DNA from: Glebionis coronaria
Taxonomy: Eukaryota; Streptophyta; Magnoliopsida; Asterales; Asteraceae
Assembly (NCBI GenBank): GCA_025667525.1
Contig: CM046874.1
Coordinates: 659,512,963-659,576,962 of the forward strand
Reading direction: 5' to 3'
Length of the DNA: 64,000 bases
Part shown: positions 33,817 through 44,167 of the stretch, in pieces
Layout of the letters: the number at the start of each line of letters is the position of its first letter
How positions within the stretch are numbered: the stretch's first letter is position 1
The notes under the pieces: generated by a model
What the model was told of the DNA's origin: nothing
Databases searched by the model: none
The model's input: only the letters and a program-made list of their open reading frames with translations
Program-made: the position numbers and the translations under genes

Positions 33817-36800
33817 TTATGTGAGATTAACCATTCCAATACTTGTTACCAAGTATTGAAATCTCGCAACATCAAAAGGTTTAGTTAATAAATCAGACAC
33901 ATTTTCCTCAGTGTCAACCCTATCTGGTTGTATTAAACCTTTCTCAAAGCAATCTCTTATAAAATGGTGTCTAATTTCTATCTGTTTAGTTTTAGAATGA
34001 TGTACAGGATTCTTAATGATGCATAAAGTACTATTATTGGCAACAAATATCTTAGTATGCATGAAATTGAACCCATAGTCCAACAGCTGGTTCTGAATCC
34101 ACAACACTTGGCCACAACATGCAGCTGCAGCCACATACTCTGCTTCAGTTGTAGAATTAGCCACCACTGTTTGTTTCTTGCATTGCCAAGATATTAACCT
34201 GCTCCCAAGAAACTGACATCCACCAGTTGTGGATTTCCTATCAAATTTATCACCTCCATAATCACTATCTGAATATGCAATCAGCTCCAATGGTGAATCC
34301 TTTGGGTACCACAAACCAAGACTAGGATAGCATCTTAGGTACCTAAAGATCCTCTTCACAGCATAAAGGTGACATTCTTTGGGAGTCACTTGATGGCGTG
34401 CACAAGCACACACAGCAAAGATGATATCAGGTCTGGAGGCAGTAAGATACATCAAGGATCCAATCATGGATCTATAATGCCTGACATCAACATCTTTCCC
34501 GTCTCCAATCTTTCCCCAAGGGTGTTCTCTATCCATAGGAGTAGTAGCCCTCTTTTCATGTGGAGAAAAGCCAAACTTCTTCAAGATCTCAGCAACATAT
34601 TTTTCCTGGGAGATGAAGATACCATCCTCTTTCTGCTAAACTTGTAAACCAAGAAAGAAGTTCATCTCCCCCATAGCACTCATCTTGAATTTGTCTGTCA
34701 TAAGCTTGGAGAAATCCTCACTCATCTTTGGATCAGTAGACCCAAAAATGATATCATCAACATAGACCTGCACAAGCAACACATCCTTGCCTTTCTTCTT
34801 TGTAAATAGTGTCTGATCTATGGTGCCCCTCTTGAATCCATTGTCCACCAAATAGGTAGACAAAGTACCATACCATGCTCTAGGGGCTTGATGAAGGCCA
34901 TACATAGACTTTTTGACTCTATACACTTTATCTGGATGCTCTGGATCCTCAAAACCAGGAGGTTCCATTACATATACTTCCTCAACAATGGTGCCATACA
35001 GAAAGGCACTCTTGACATCCATTTGATAGACTGTGAAGCCCATGCAGGAGGCATAGGCTAGAAAAATCCTAATAGCTTCAATCCTTGCAACTGGTGCAAA
35101 GACCTCCTCATAGTCTATCCCCTCCTCTTGTGTATAACCTTGAGCCACTAACCTTGCCTTGTTTCTGACCACAATACCTCTTTCATCTCTTTTGTTCCTG
35201 AGAACCCATCTTGTCCCTATAGGTCTGACATATCTAGGACAATCAACCAGCTCCCAAACATCCTGAATTGCAAATTGGTGAAGCTCATCCTGCATTGCTT
35301 CCACCCAACTTGGTTCTTTGAGAGCATCAAATATTTTCTTGGGTTCTTCTTGTGACAGAAAACATGCAAACAAACATGCTTGCACAAGAGGGGTATCAAC
35401 CTTCTTGTGTATATTGGCAATAAACCCACCCAGACCTTGATGAGACCTTCTAGTCTGAACTGGAGTCATAATATCACCAATGATCTGGAAAGGGGGGTGA
35501 TTCTTCATTGTAGAAGTGAGAACTCCTCCTTCAAAAAGTCTGGTGTCCTCAACCTCATGCTCCATGTTGCCAATATCTTCTTCATCAGACTCTCTTATAT
35601 CAACATAAGGATGACCTTCTTCATAAGAATTGGAAGGTTCACCTTGTTCAAAAATGGAAGAGAAAAGATGTGCAAAGGTGTTGTCAACATCTGAACCTTG
35701 TTTGTCAGCGCTTGGGCTAACAACGCTTGAACTGTTGTTGTCAACGTCTGAGCCATCAACGTCTGAATTGGTCTTTAAGCGCTAGATTTACCTTTGTCAG
35801 CGCCTGAAGGACCATGCATGTTTGTATCTGGTGGTACTTGGAAACCACCATTATCTTGTCCAGCAGCAGCAGCAGCAACAAAAGCATCTGTCCAAATGGG
35901 AATTGTGACGTATTCTAATGTAGGAGATGCCTTTTCTGCTTGTGATCCAACCTTCTCATGAACCTGTGTACCTGAAACATTAACAACTTGTTCCTCCACA
36001 ATATTTTGAAGTTACCTTCACAATGTCTGGATTAGTGACAGGCATATAATTTAAAGTTCTAGATAAGGGTTCCAAATCAAACAACCAATTAGGACCACTT
36101 TCAAGATCACTAGGTTTATTCTCTAAGAACCTAACATGTACTCTTTCAACTATACGTTTGTCCTCTTTAAGATAAACCCTATAACCCTTGCTCTGCACTG
36201 AATACCCCATGAAGTAACCCTCATCACCTTTTGCACTAAATTTCCCTAAGGCATCACTAGTATCCAAAACTACTACATGACAACCAAAAGGTCTGAGAAA
36301 ACCAATATTAGGTTTTCTACCCCAAAGTAATTCATAAGGTGTTTTGTTATGAATTTTGTTAACCAATGCTCTATTTTGCACATAGCAAGCTGTATTAACA
36401 GCCTCAGCCCAAAAGGCTATAGGAAAGTGAGCATCAGCCAACATTGTTCTGGCTGCTTCAATTAGGGTTCTATTTTTCCTCTCAGCAACCCCATTTTGTT
36501 GTGGGGTTCTAGCAATACTAAATTGCCTTGTAATTCCTTTCTTGGAACAGAAATCATCTAACTTCTTATTCCTAAATTCTCCAGCATTATCACTCCTAAG
36601 CATTTTAACCTCATTGCCAGACCTCTTTTCAATCTGAGTGATAAAATCAATAAGAACATCAGATGTGTCACTCTTCATAGCTAGAAAGAATGTCCAAGTA
36701 AATCTAGAAAAGTAATATGTGATAACAAAGCAATATGACTTACCATTCAAGCTTTCTATATTTGTTGGACCAAAGAGGTCCATGTGAAGCATATGAAGAG

Positions 36801-37461
36801 GTCTGGAACTAGTATGCACCTGTTTGGACTTGAATGAGACCTTGTGCTGCTTCCCTTTAAGACATGCAACACAAGAGTGGTCATTGTGGAAGGCCTTCTC
36901 AGGTAAACCATCAACTAAACCAAGCCTCACAAGTCTATTTATATTTTTAAAATTTATGTGCCCTAGTCTCCTGTGCCACAAATTACTCTCATCTACTGAG
37001 GCCTTAGCATAAAAACAAGACATATTGGTATTCATTTTAATCCCATTTAAATTCACATTATATATGTCCTTATGCCTAGGTGTTCTATACTCAATATATT
37101 TCTCATCAGGAATCTTAAAATCCTTGCTTAACACCAAACACTCAGTATCAGTAAAAAGAACTTTATTTTTGTTATCACAAACCTGTGATACACTAAACAA
37201 GTTGTAATCAAGTTCTTTTACCAGGAAGACGTTCTCAAAACGCAGATTATTGGTGAGAAGGGTTCCTTTGCCTGTGATGGTACCATATCCACCTCCAAAG
37301 TATACCTTATCACCATCTTTAATAGGGGTGAAATTCGTCAGATAGTCTTCCTTCCCTGTCATGTGCCTTGAGCATCCACTATCCCAATATCCATAATCAT
37401 TGATCTGTCTTTGAATGCCCTGCACGTAAAGAAAACAAATTAGTTTTCTTTGGGAACCCAA
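33817..37461 (-). pseudogene. pol: Pol of E1: protease, integrase, RT, RNase H
   Basis: 1215 codons counted through the lesions. Protease with Asp-Ser-Gly in W-D-S-G-C-S-R-H-M-T-G (Asp near residue 27); integrase with H-H-C-C knuckle (about 160-205) and catalytic Asp in H-M-D-L-F-G-P, Asp in S-D-N-A-G-E-F and Glu in N-G-V-A-E-R; a linker rich in S-D-V-D tetrapeptides; RT with Y-V-D-D (about residue 900); RNase H to the end. Lesions: opposite one-base indels near 35990 and 35784 in the linker and a TAG at 34636-34638 where CAG is expected. In the integrase, two Asp of the V-I-T-D-D-F block of E2 are Tyr here. Pol overlaps the gag end by 22 bases in the -1 frame. Confidence 0.92.
35681..35810 (-). 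repeat. GTCARCGC motif array in the IN-RT linker of E1
   Basis: About seven copies, read in frame as S-D-V-D, S-A-D-K and G-A-D-K. The one-base loss near 35784 sits in one of them (TTTAAGCGC). Confidence 0.85.
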
Positions 37462-40270
37462 GTCTCAAAAGACTTGGATTCATCTGGTTGTTCAATAAGA
37501 ACATACTTAGTTCTCACAACAACCCCATGCTCATCCTTTTTAGGATGAAATACCCAGTTAACCCCAATAGGTTTTGTAATGACCTTTGAAATGTAATTAA
37601 ATGTATTGCAAGTCATTGAAATCCCATTATCATTAGGGTTTTGATCTTTCTTGGGTCTCCATGTTAAGCTTGAAGAAGCTTTAGACCCCTTACCTTGTGG
37701 CTGCAAATATTTAGGTCTGGTCACGTTTCTGTCAGCGTTAGAATTTGTCCTGTCAACGCTGAAATTACCCTTGTCAGCGTTGAACCTAGGGTTTGCTACA
37801 GAAACCCATTGCCTATTTGACCAGGTGTTTGTCTTTTGAAATGGTCTTTGTCCATGAGTGTTAGACCTTCTAGAAAAGAATGGGGCAGGTCTAATCACTT
37901 GTGGACTTTGCTGCACACAAGGTTTGGGTCTGACAACGTTTGACTTTCTAACAACGTTGACTTTGTTCCTGACAGCGCTGAAATTATTCCTGTCAGTGTT
38001 GGCTTTAGGAGCGTTGACACACTTGTATGCCAAGTGTGAAAAGCTACCACAAGTGTAGCAAGCTTTTCTAGACACAACCTTAGGTCTAGAAGGAAAGAAG
38101 CCTGTTCCATGATTGCTAACTTGACTCTTGGGTGACCTAGTATTCCTATACATCTCTGCATATTTAATGCTAGGTCTTCTAACAGTGTTTGAGCCTAGGT
38201 CAACAACTTTACCAGTGATTGGGTTAGTAACCTTAATGGGTGTTGATTCATTTGGACTTTCACATAGCAAACCTCCCTTAACAAATAAAGTAGGGTTAGC
38301 TTTCTTCCACTCATTTAGGTCAGTCAATTTTTGTTGATACTCTTCCACTGGAGTGACAACTCTTGGTGGAGGAATGAATTCCTCCTCTTGGAGCTCTAGT
38401 AAACCAGTCCAAGATAAGTCCCTTTGTTGGACACCATAGAAGTCACCAGTTGGTGGTGGAACCAAAGAGTAATCATTCATCCCAATCCCAGTCATGTCCT
38501 TAGGATCCCTTTGTTTAGCTACACAATCTCCTAGGGTTTGGGTGGCTCTATCAAATCTTTGAATTTTGAGGCCAACATTATCTTTATTCTTAATGGCCTC
38601 ATCTAACTTAGCATGTAATTCACCATTATCCCTTTCCATGATTTTTCTAATATCCATACTACCCTCTAACTCATGTTTTAAGATATTTATCTTATCTTTT
38701 AAGTCAAATTCCATTTTCTTGTATTCAGAAACGGTTTTCTCAGTTTCAATAAGAGCTAGTTGGTAATTAGACAATTTACATCTTTCAGTACTCATATCAT
38801 CTTTTAGTTTTAACACCTCTTTGTTAAGTCTTTCAGTATTTAACCTACAACCTTTGCTACAAAAAGCATCATCATATACCTCATTATCAGATGAAGAGGA
38901 GGAGTGTGCCATGAGAGCATATTCAACATTCTCTTCTTCTTCAATATCAGTAACCAAAGCTTTATCCTCTTCAGCATTCTTAGCCAGATAGCTCCAATCT
39001 CATCTTGTACCATCAATTCCTTGAACTGCAACCATAGCTTTGGAGTCCTGAGCTTTAACAACCTGACTTGAGGGTTTACCAGCATCAGATCTTCTAGGAG
39101 ATCTGCATTCCCTCATGAAGTGCCCCATACGATGACAGTTGTAGCATTCAACTTTGGATTTATCAAATCCAGCTGTGTCTTTAGCATTGAAGGTCATCTT
39201 CTTTTTAAACCTTCTGTTCCACCTATTTGCTCTTATGCTAGCCAGAGCCATGTTCCACTTGATGTCCATCTCTTCCAAGTGCTCATCACTTATCTGCTCA
39301 AGGTCCTCATATGTAATCACTGAACCATTGGGCAAAGAAGCAATGTAGGCACAAACAGTACCAAATCCAAACCAGCAGGTTTAACTCTTGGGGAGTCATT
39401 CTTGAATGTGTCAGCGTCTGAATAGGAGACGTTGACAGGACTTGTTCCAGCGCTGACATATGATGATCCAGTAACTGGATGCATATAAGAGTCCTTCTGA
39501 TTGAATTGACCTTCACTATGAGAAAAGAAGGCCATGTTGTTGGTGGTATATTTGCTTCCCTGCTCTAAAAGAGTTTCATCTTCCAACAGTCTTAGTTTGT
39601 TGTAGATGTCATCAAACGAGGAGCTGTTGTAAGTATTGTTGGTAAGAATAGATCTTGCCTCAATCTTCCATGCCTCACCAAGACTTTTAAGAAAGGTAGC
39701 ATTGATGTCAACATCACCAACTTTTGTCCCCATGAAGGACAACTTGCTAGTAATCTCAAGCAATCTGCTTCTCACACTACTCAGTTTCTCATTGGGTTGA
39801 GCTTTGAAGACAGCATAATCATGCAGAAGTTGCTTTTTCTTTTCCTCCTTAGTGTCTGCATTGCCACCATATGCAACTTCAAGAGCTTCCCAAAGATCCT
39901 TAGCAGATTCATAGCCTCTATATTTATGCTGGTTTTCTTGTCCCAAAGAGACTTTTAGAACATTTAGGGCTTTCATGTCAACCATTTTCTTTGCAATGTC
40001 ATCAGCAGCCACAACTCTACCATCTCCAGGTTTTTCTTTCTTATCAGCTTCAGAACATCCAGCAACAGCTGATCTTTGAGTAATGGCATCAAGAATCTTT
40101 TGAGCCTTATTGAATGTGTTTCCATATTCAATAATCTCCCAGAGTGTGTAGTCATAGATCCCCAGATATTGTTCAAAGTTGAACTTCCATAAGTCAAAGT
40201 TGGTTGCATCAAGCATGGGAATCTTGATATTTGGTAAGTCTGAGGAGGAGGAGGTTATTGCTTCAGACAT
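37440..40270 (-). pseudogene. gag: Gag of E1
   Basis: 943 codons through two lesions. The N-terminal domain (from 40270) has the copia Gag pattern: L-W-K-F-N-F-E-Q-Y-L-G early, K-D-L-W-E-A-L-E, then the helical capsid part to about residue 300. First CCHC knuckle C-Y-N-C-H-R-M-G-H-F-M-R-E-C at about 39150-39110; a long Lys/Glu coiled coil (38850-38560); second knuckle C-Y-T-C-G-S-F-S-H-L-A-Y-K-C at about 38070-38030; a basic, Asn/Arg-rich tail with N-A-D-R repeats. A one-base loss near 39353 and a TGA at 39000-39002 (TGG in E2) break it. The gag stop codon is shared with E2. Role: particle formation and RNA binding. Confidence 0.92.
37721..38022 (-). repeat. GTCARCGC motif copies in the gag tail of E1
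   Basis: Two clusters, 37721-37785 (three copies) and 37927-38022 (about six, in both orientations). In frame they give N-A-D-R, S-V-D-R and N-A-D-K. One copy near 37972 is the palindrome TGACAGCGCTGA. Confidence 0.8.
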
Positions 40271-40351
40271 GATGTTGTTAGGGTTTCTGAGAAAATTAGG
40301 GTTTTGGTGATTTTAGGGTTCTGGTGTTCTTTAAGATCAAAAGTTCCTCAA

Positions 40352-40366
40352 CAAGCTCTGATACCA
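40352..40366 (-). other. Primer binding site of E1 (tRNA-iMet type)
   Basis: The minus strand reads TGGTATCAGAGCTTG, two bases from the LTR edge. Confidence 0.92.
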
Positions 40367-40368
40367 CT

Positions 40369-40894
40369 TGTTGATCCCAAACTTAGATCGATTAGCTTTG
40401 TGTATACGAGATTAGATCAAGTAATACACGTAGAGAAACCTTTGTATATGCTTTATGAATCTAAGTGTTATGCGGAATCTAACACTTAAACAAGAACACA
40501 CAAGATGTAAACAAACTTTCACTTTGATTATTAATGTCGAACTTGCTTACAATGAAAGATGTTTACGAATGAAAACTTATATAAAACTTATATCAAACAT
40601 TAACCTAAAGGTCTTCTTTTATAGACATAAGAAGCCTTGTACAATAATCTACGTATCAGCTATTCTAGGTAAAGATAAATATAGAAAATACATTGTCGTT
40701 TCTATCCTTACTAGAAGTATTCTAGAATATAATAAACGTGTAGAATATATCTTTCATCAGTGCTTGTCTTCAATGTGTCAACGCTTGACTTTAACTTGTC
40801 AACGCTTAAGCTGTCAGCGCTTGTTTTGTTCTTGTCAACGCTTGTTTTGTTCTTGTCAGCGCTCAAGTGATCTGGCCTTAATTTATTCCCAACA
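40369..40894 (-). repeat. 5' LTR of E1 (526 bp)
   Basis: Same length as the 3' LTR and six substitutions by eye, for example at 40391, 40472, 40475 and 40753. TATAAAA on the minus strand at 40617-40623; motif array at 40776-40866. Confidence 0.92.
40776..40866 (-). repeat. GTCARCGC motif array in 5' LTR of E1
   Basis: Five copies, the same as in the 3' LTR but with the second unmutated (GTCAACGC). Confidence 0.85.
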
Positions 40895-40899
40895 ATATT
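40895..40899. repeat. Target site duplication of E1, right copy (ATATT)
   Basis: Matches 14663-14667. Confidence 0.9.
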
Positions 40900-41136
40900 G
40901 AATCACGACAGTGTAGGATAGAACCAGGAAGATGTGAACACGGGATCACGGTTCGTTAACAGTCATTGAGGTGCTCTTTGAAGCTTGAATCCTGCATAGA
41001 ATAAGAAACAAGAGAACAAATACATACGAGGCTCCCCCTACACTTATTATGAAAACGGTAAAGGATAGATCACGGGTTGCCTCCCGAGAAGCGCTTGTTT
41101 TTGATAACCGAGTCACGAGCCTGATTCAACCCAAAA

Positions 41137-42334
41137 CTAGTTCATGGGAAACGTGGTGAGGGATGGAATCATCTCATGAGAGATGTCCTCACCAAAGTAC
41201 AACTTCAAACGCTGGCCATTCACCTTAAAATTGGGCCCATTTGGCTGAGAAAGCTCAATGGTGCCATAGGGAAAGACTTTGACGACGGTGAATGGACCAG
41301 ACCAGCGGCTCTGCAACTTGCCAGAGAAGATCTTCAACCGAGAGTTAAAGAGTAAAACTTGATCACCGACATGGAACTCTCGGTTCTTAATCCTTGCATC
41401 ATGGATGATCTTAGTCTTTTCCTTGTAGATCAATGAGTTCTCGTAAGCTTCATTCCTCAGTTCGTTGAGCTCGTTGAGTTGAATCTTCCGAAGATTGCCG
41501 GCTTTGTTGATGTCGAAGTTAGCCCACTTCAAGGCCCAGTATGCCTTATGTTCTAGCTCGATAGGGAGGTGGCATGCTTTCCCGTACACAAGACGATAAG
41601 GTGTACAACCAATCGGGGTCTTATGAGCGGTACGGAAAGCCCACAAAGAATCATCTAACTTATCAGCCCACGAGGTATGATGCTCTCCCACAGTACGCTC
41701 CAGAATTCGCTTCAATCCGCGGTTAAATATCTCGGCTTGCCCATTAGTTCTGGGATGATAAGCGATGGAAATACAGTGATTGACATCGTACTTAGCCATG
41801 ACTCTTGCGAATTAATCATTGCAAAAATGAGTCCCGTGGTCACTGATTATAGCACGAGGAACACTGAATCGAGCAAAAAGTTGCTTCAGAAAGTTCACAA
41901 CCACCCTCGCATCGTTCGTAGGGAGAGCCTTAGCTTCACCCCATTTGGATACGTAGTCAACGGCTACGAGGATGTACTTATTCCCTTTAGATGATGGAAA
42001 TGGCCCCATAAAGTCGATACCACATACATCAAAGATTTCACATTCTTGTATGAAATTTTGAGGCATCTCATCTTTATGTGTAATCTTGCCTTGTCTTTGG
42101 CAAGCATCACAATGTTTAACCATTTCGTGAGCGTCACGATAATGGTGGGCCAATAGAATCCAGAGTCGAATACTTTCTTCGCAGTGTAATTGGGACCAAA
42201 GTGACCACCGGTGGGTCCTTTATGGCAAGCGTCAAGGATTTGTACCAGTTCTGGCCCATCAACACATTGACGAATGACAAGATCCGCACATTGTTTGAAG
42301 AGGTAAGGGTCGTCCCAGAAATAATGTTCAATAT
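41137..42334 (-). pseudogene. pol: Integrase of element C
   Basis: The zinc-binding start H-Y-R-D-A-H...C-D-A-C lies at about 42145-42090 and the catalytic core follows: Asp in G-I-D-F-M-G-P, Asp in I-S-D-H-G-T-H-F and Glu in N-G-Q-A-E-I-F-N-R. The C-terminal G-D-Q-V-L-L-F-N-S-R-L block and the R-W-S-G-P-F motif follow, with the end at 41137. The last part is typical of Athila. Lesions: a shift near 42335, another near 42145 between the linker and the zinc domain, and a TAA at about 41807 where CAA is expected. It would have joined the cDNA to the host DNA. Confidence 0.88.
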
Positions 42335-43353
42335 TTTAAATAACTTTTTCTTTTGTTGGGACGTTAACCCTTCCTTGAGAATTCCACCCGCTATGTAGTT
42401 GGCAATGTCCGCAAACCACGGGGTGTCATCAAGATTAGGATTGTTAGACATTAAGGCCTCAAGGGGAAAAGAGTCATTGATCTCTTGATTCGGGTGATCC
42501 CCTTGATAAGGATCCTCAAGTCTACTTAGATGATCCGCGGCTAGGTTTTCGGGTCCCTTCTTTTCACGAATTTTAATGTTGAATTCTTGAAGGAGCAAAA
42601 CCCAACGAAGAAGTCTTGGCTTAGAATCTTGCTTGGTCAACAAGTAATTCAACGCGGAATGATCGGTGTACATGATGGTGGTGGAAAGGACAAGATAGGG
42701 GCGGAACTTTTCAAAAGCATACACTACAGCTAAAAGCTCTTTTTCGGTAGTGGTATAATACAATTGAGCCCCCGTCATTGTCTTGCTAGCGTAATGGATT
42801 GGTTGGAAGTGTTTGTTCACTCTTTGGCCCAAAACCGCTCCAATAGCAAAGTCGCTAGCATCACACATCAACTCAAAAGGTAGCTCCCAATTAGGGGTAA
42901 CCAGGACCGGTGCCTTAGTTAGCTTCTCCTTAAGAAGATTGAAGGATTCAAGACACTCTTTGGAAAAGATGAAAGGAGTATCTTTTTCCAAGAGGCGGGT
43001 CATCGGGCGAGCGATTTTATAGAAATCTTGAATGAATCGACGATAGAAGCCCGCATGACCAAGGAAACTTCTCACACCCTTCACGGTTGAAGGTGGAGGT
43101 AATTTGGCTATGACAAACACTTTAGCACGGTCCACTTCAAGACCGGCTTTTGGGATTTTATGTCCAAGCACAATGCTTTCTTTTACCATGAAATGGCATT
43201 TTTCCCAATTCAGAACAAGGTGAGTGTCTTCGCACCGCTTAAGCATGCGTTCCAAATTGGCAAGGCAAGTAGAGAAGGAATCACCATAGACCGAGAAATC
43301 ATCCATGAAGACTTTAATAGTTTCTTCAACCATGTCATGGAAGATAGCCATCA
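42335..43353 (-). pseudogene. pol: RT (C-terminal half) and RNase H of element C
   Basis: It starts in the RT palm at M-M-A-I-F-H-D-M-V-E-E and carries the catalytic F-M-D-D-F-S-V-Y-G block (about 43285-43315), then G-F-Y-R-R-F-I and the RNase H with D-A-S-D-F-A-I-G-A-V-L-G and T-D-H-S-A-L-N-Y-L-L. The sequence type is Ty3/gypsy, Athila branch. Open until the shift near 42335; the N-terminal half of RT is cut off by E2. Bases to the right of 43353 that stay open in this frame belong to the E2 LTR. Confidence 0.9.
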
Positions 43354-43867
43354 TGTTGGGAATAAAATGTAGCCAGTCCACTTGAGCGCTGACAAGAGGA
43401 AAACAAGCGTTGATAGGAAGAAAACAAACGCTGACAAATCAAGCGTTGACAAGAAGAAGTCAAGCGTTGATAGGTTGAAGACAAGCACTGATAGGAAGAT
43501 ATGGTCTACGTGTATTATATTTCTATTTTGTTTCTAGTAAAGATAAGTTCAACATCGTATTTTCTATAATTATCTTTACCCAGAATAGTTGATACGTAGA
43601 CTCTTGTACAAGGCTTCTTATGTCTATAAAAGAAGACCTTTAGGTTATGTTTCATAATAAGTTTTCATACGTTAAACACTTTACTTGTAAGCAAGATCGT
43701 TATTATCAATCAAGTGAAAGTTTGTTTACATCTTTGTGTGTTCTTGTTTAAGTGTTAATTCCGCATAACACTTAGATTACTTTATACATAAACAAAGTTT
43801 CTCTACGTGTATAACTTGATCTAATCTCGTATACACAAGCTTAATCGATCTAAGTTTGGGAGCAACA
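43354..43867 (+). repeat. 5' LTR of E2 (514 bp)
   Basis: TGTTGGGAATAA ... GGGAGCAACA. It is the counterpart of the E1 LTRs, clearly more diverged from them than they are from each other. TATAAAA at 43625-43631. Its partner lies outside the window. Confidence 0.88.
43381..43498 (+). repeat. GTCARCGC motif array in LTR of E2
   Basis: Seven copies on the sense strand as AGCGCTGACAAG, AGCGTTGATAGG, AACGCTGACAAA, AGCGTTGACAAG and variants, spaced 15-21 bases; two more than in the E1 LTR. Confidence 0.85.
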
Positions 43868-43869
43868 AG

Positions 43870-43884
43870 TGGTATCAGAGCTTG
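43870..43884 (+). other. Primer binding site of E2 (tRNA-iMet type)
   Basis: TGGTATCAGAGCTTG, two bases after the LTR. Confidence 0.92.
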
Positions 43885-43964
43885 TTGAGAAACTTTTGAT
43901 CTTAAAGAACACAAGAACCCTAAAATCACCAAAACCTTAATTTTCACAAAACCCTAAAAACATC

Positions 43965-44167
43965 ATGTCAAATCCAGAAGTAACCTCCTCCTCATCCTTA
44001 CCAAACATCAAGATTACCATGCTTGATGCAAACAACTTTGAGTTGTGGAAGTTCAACATTGAGCAATATCTGGGAATTTATGACTACACTTTATGGGAGA
44101 TTATTGAATATGGAAACACATTCAATAAAGCTCAAAACATTGTTGATGCCATTGCTACAAGATCAGC
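43965..44167 (+). pseudogene. gag: Gag of E2, first 67 codons
   Basis: Starts with the same N-terminus as E1 gag (L-P-N-I-K-I-T-M-L-D-A, L-W-K-F-N-I-E-Q-Y-L-G). The frame is cut after the D-A-I-A-T-R-S block by element D and resumes at 56529, in phase once the TCAGC duplication is counted once. Confidence 0.9.
44163..44167. repeat. Target site duplication of D, left copy (TCAGC)
   Basis: Identical to 56524-56528. Confidence 0.92.

Larger units (their letters stand above)
14668..40894 (-). mobile_element. SIRE-like Ty1/copia element E1, complete but split by element F
   Basis: Minus-strand element bounded by 526-base LTRs and ATATT duplications. Order from right to left: 5' LTR, tRNA-iMet PBS, gag (two CCHC knuckles), pol (protease, integrase, RT, RNase H), 1.26 kb spacer, ORF3 of 1023 codons, PPT, 3' LTR. 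Domain order PR-IN-RT-RH makes it Ty1/copia, and the extra gene after pol and RT sequence suggest the Sirevirus lineage. Taking out element F (18315-32552 plus one duplication) leaves about 12 kb. I found six differences between the two LTRs by eye. gag, pol and ORF3 all carry stops or shifts, so the copy is dead but young. Confidence 0.9.
40895..43353 (-). mobile_element. Athila-like element C, pol portion
   Basis: Continuation of the element at 11477-14667. It holds the 3' half of RT, RNase H and integrase on the minus strand, then about 240 bases of the 3' noncoding region up to the E1 insertion. On the right it is cut by E2, which entered the RT gene just upstream of the M-M-A-I-F block; gag, protease and 5' LTR should lie beyond E2. 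Confidence 0.88.

Noticed and set aside
43354..43381. Extension of the RT frame of C to the right of 43353.
   Set aside because: These bases are the TGTTGGGAATAA start of the E2 LTR, matching the outer ends of the E1 LTRs; the open frame there is accidental.
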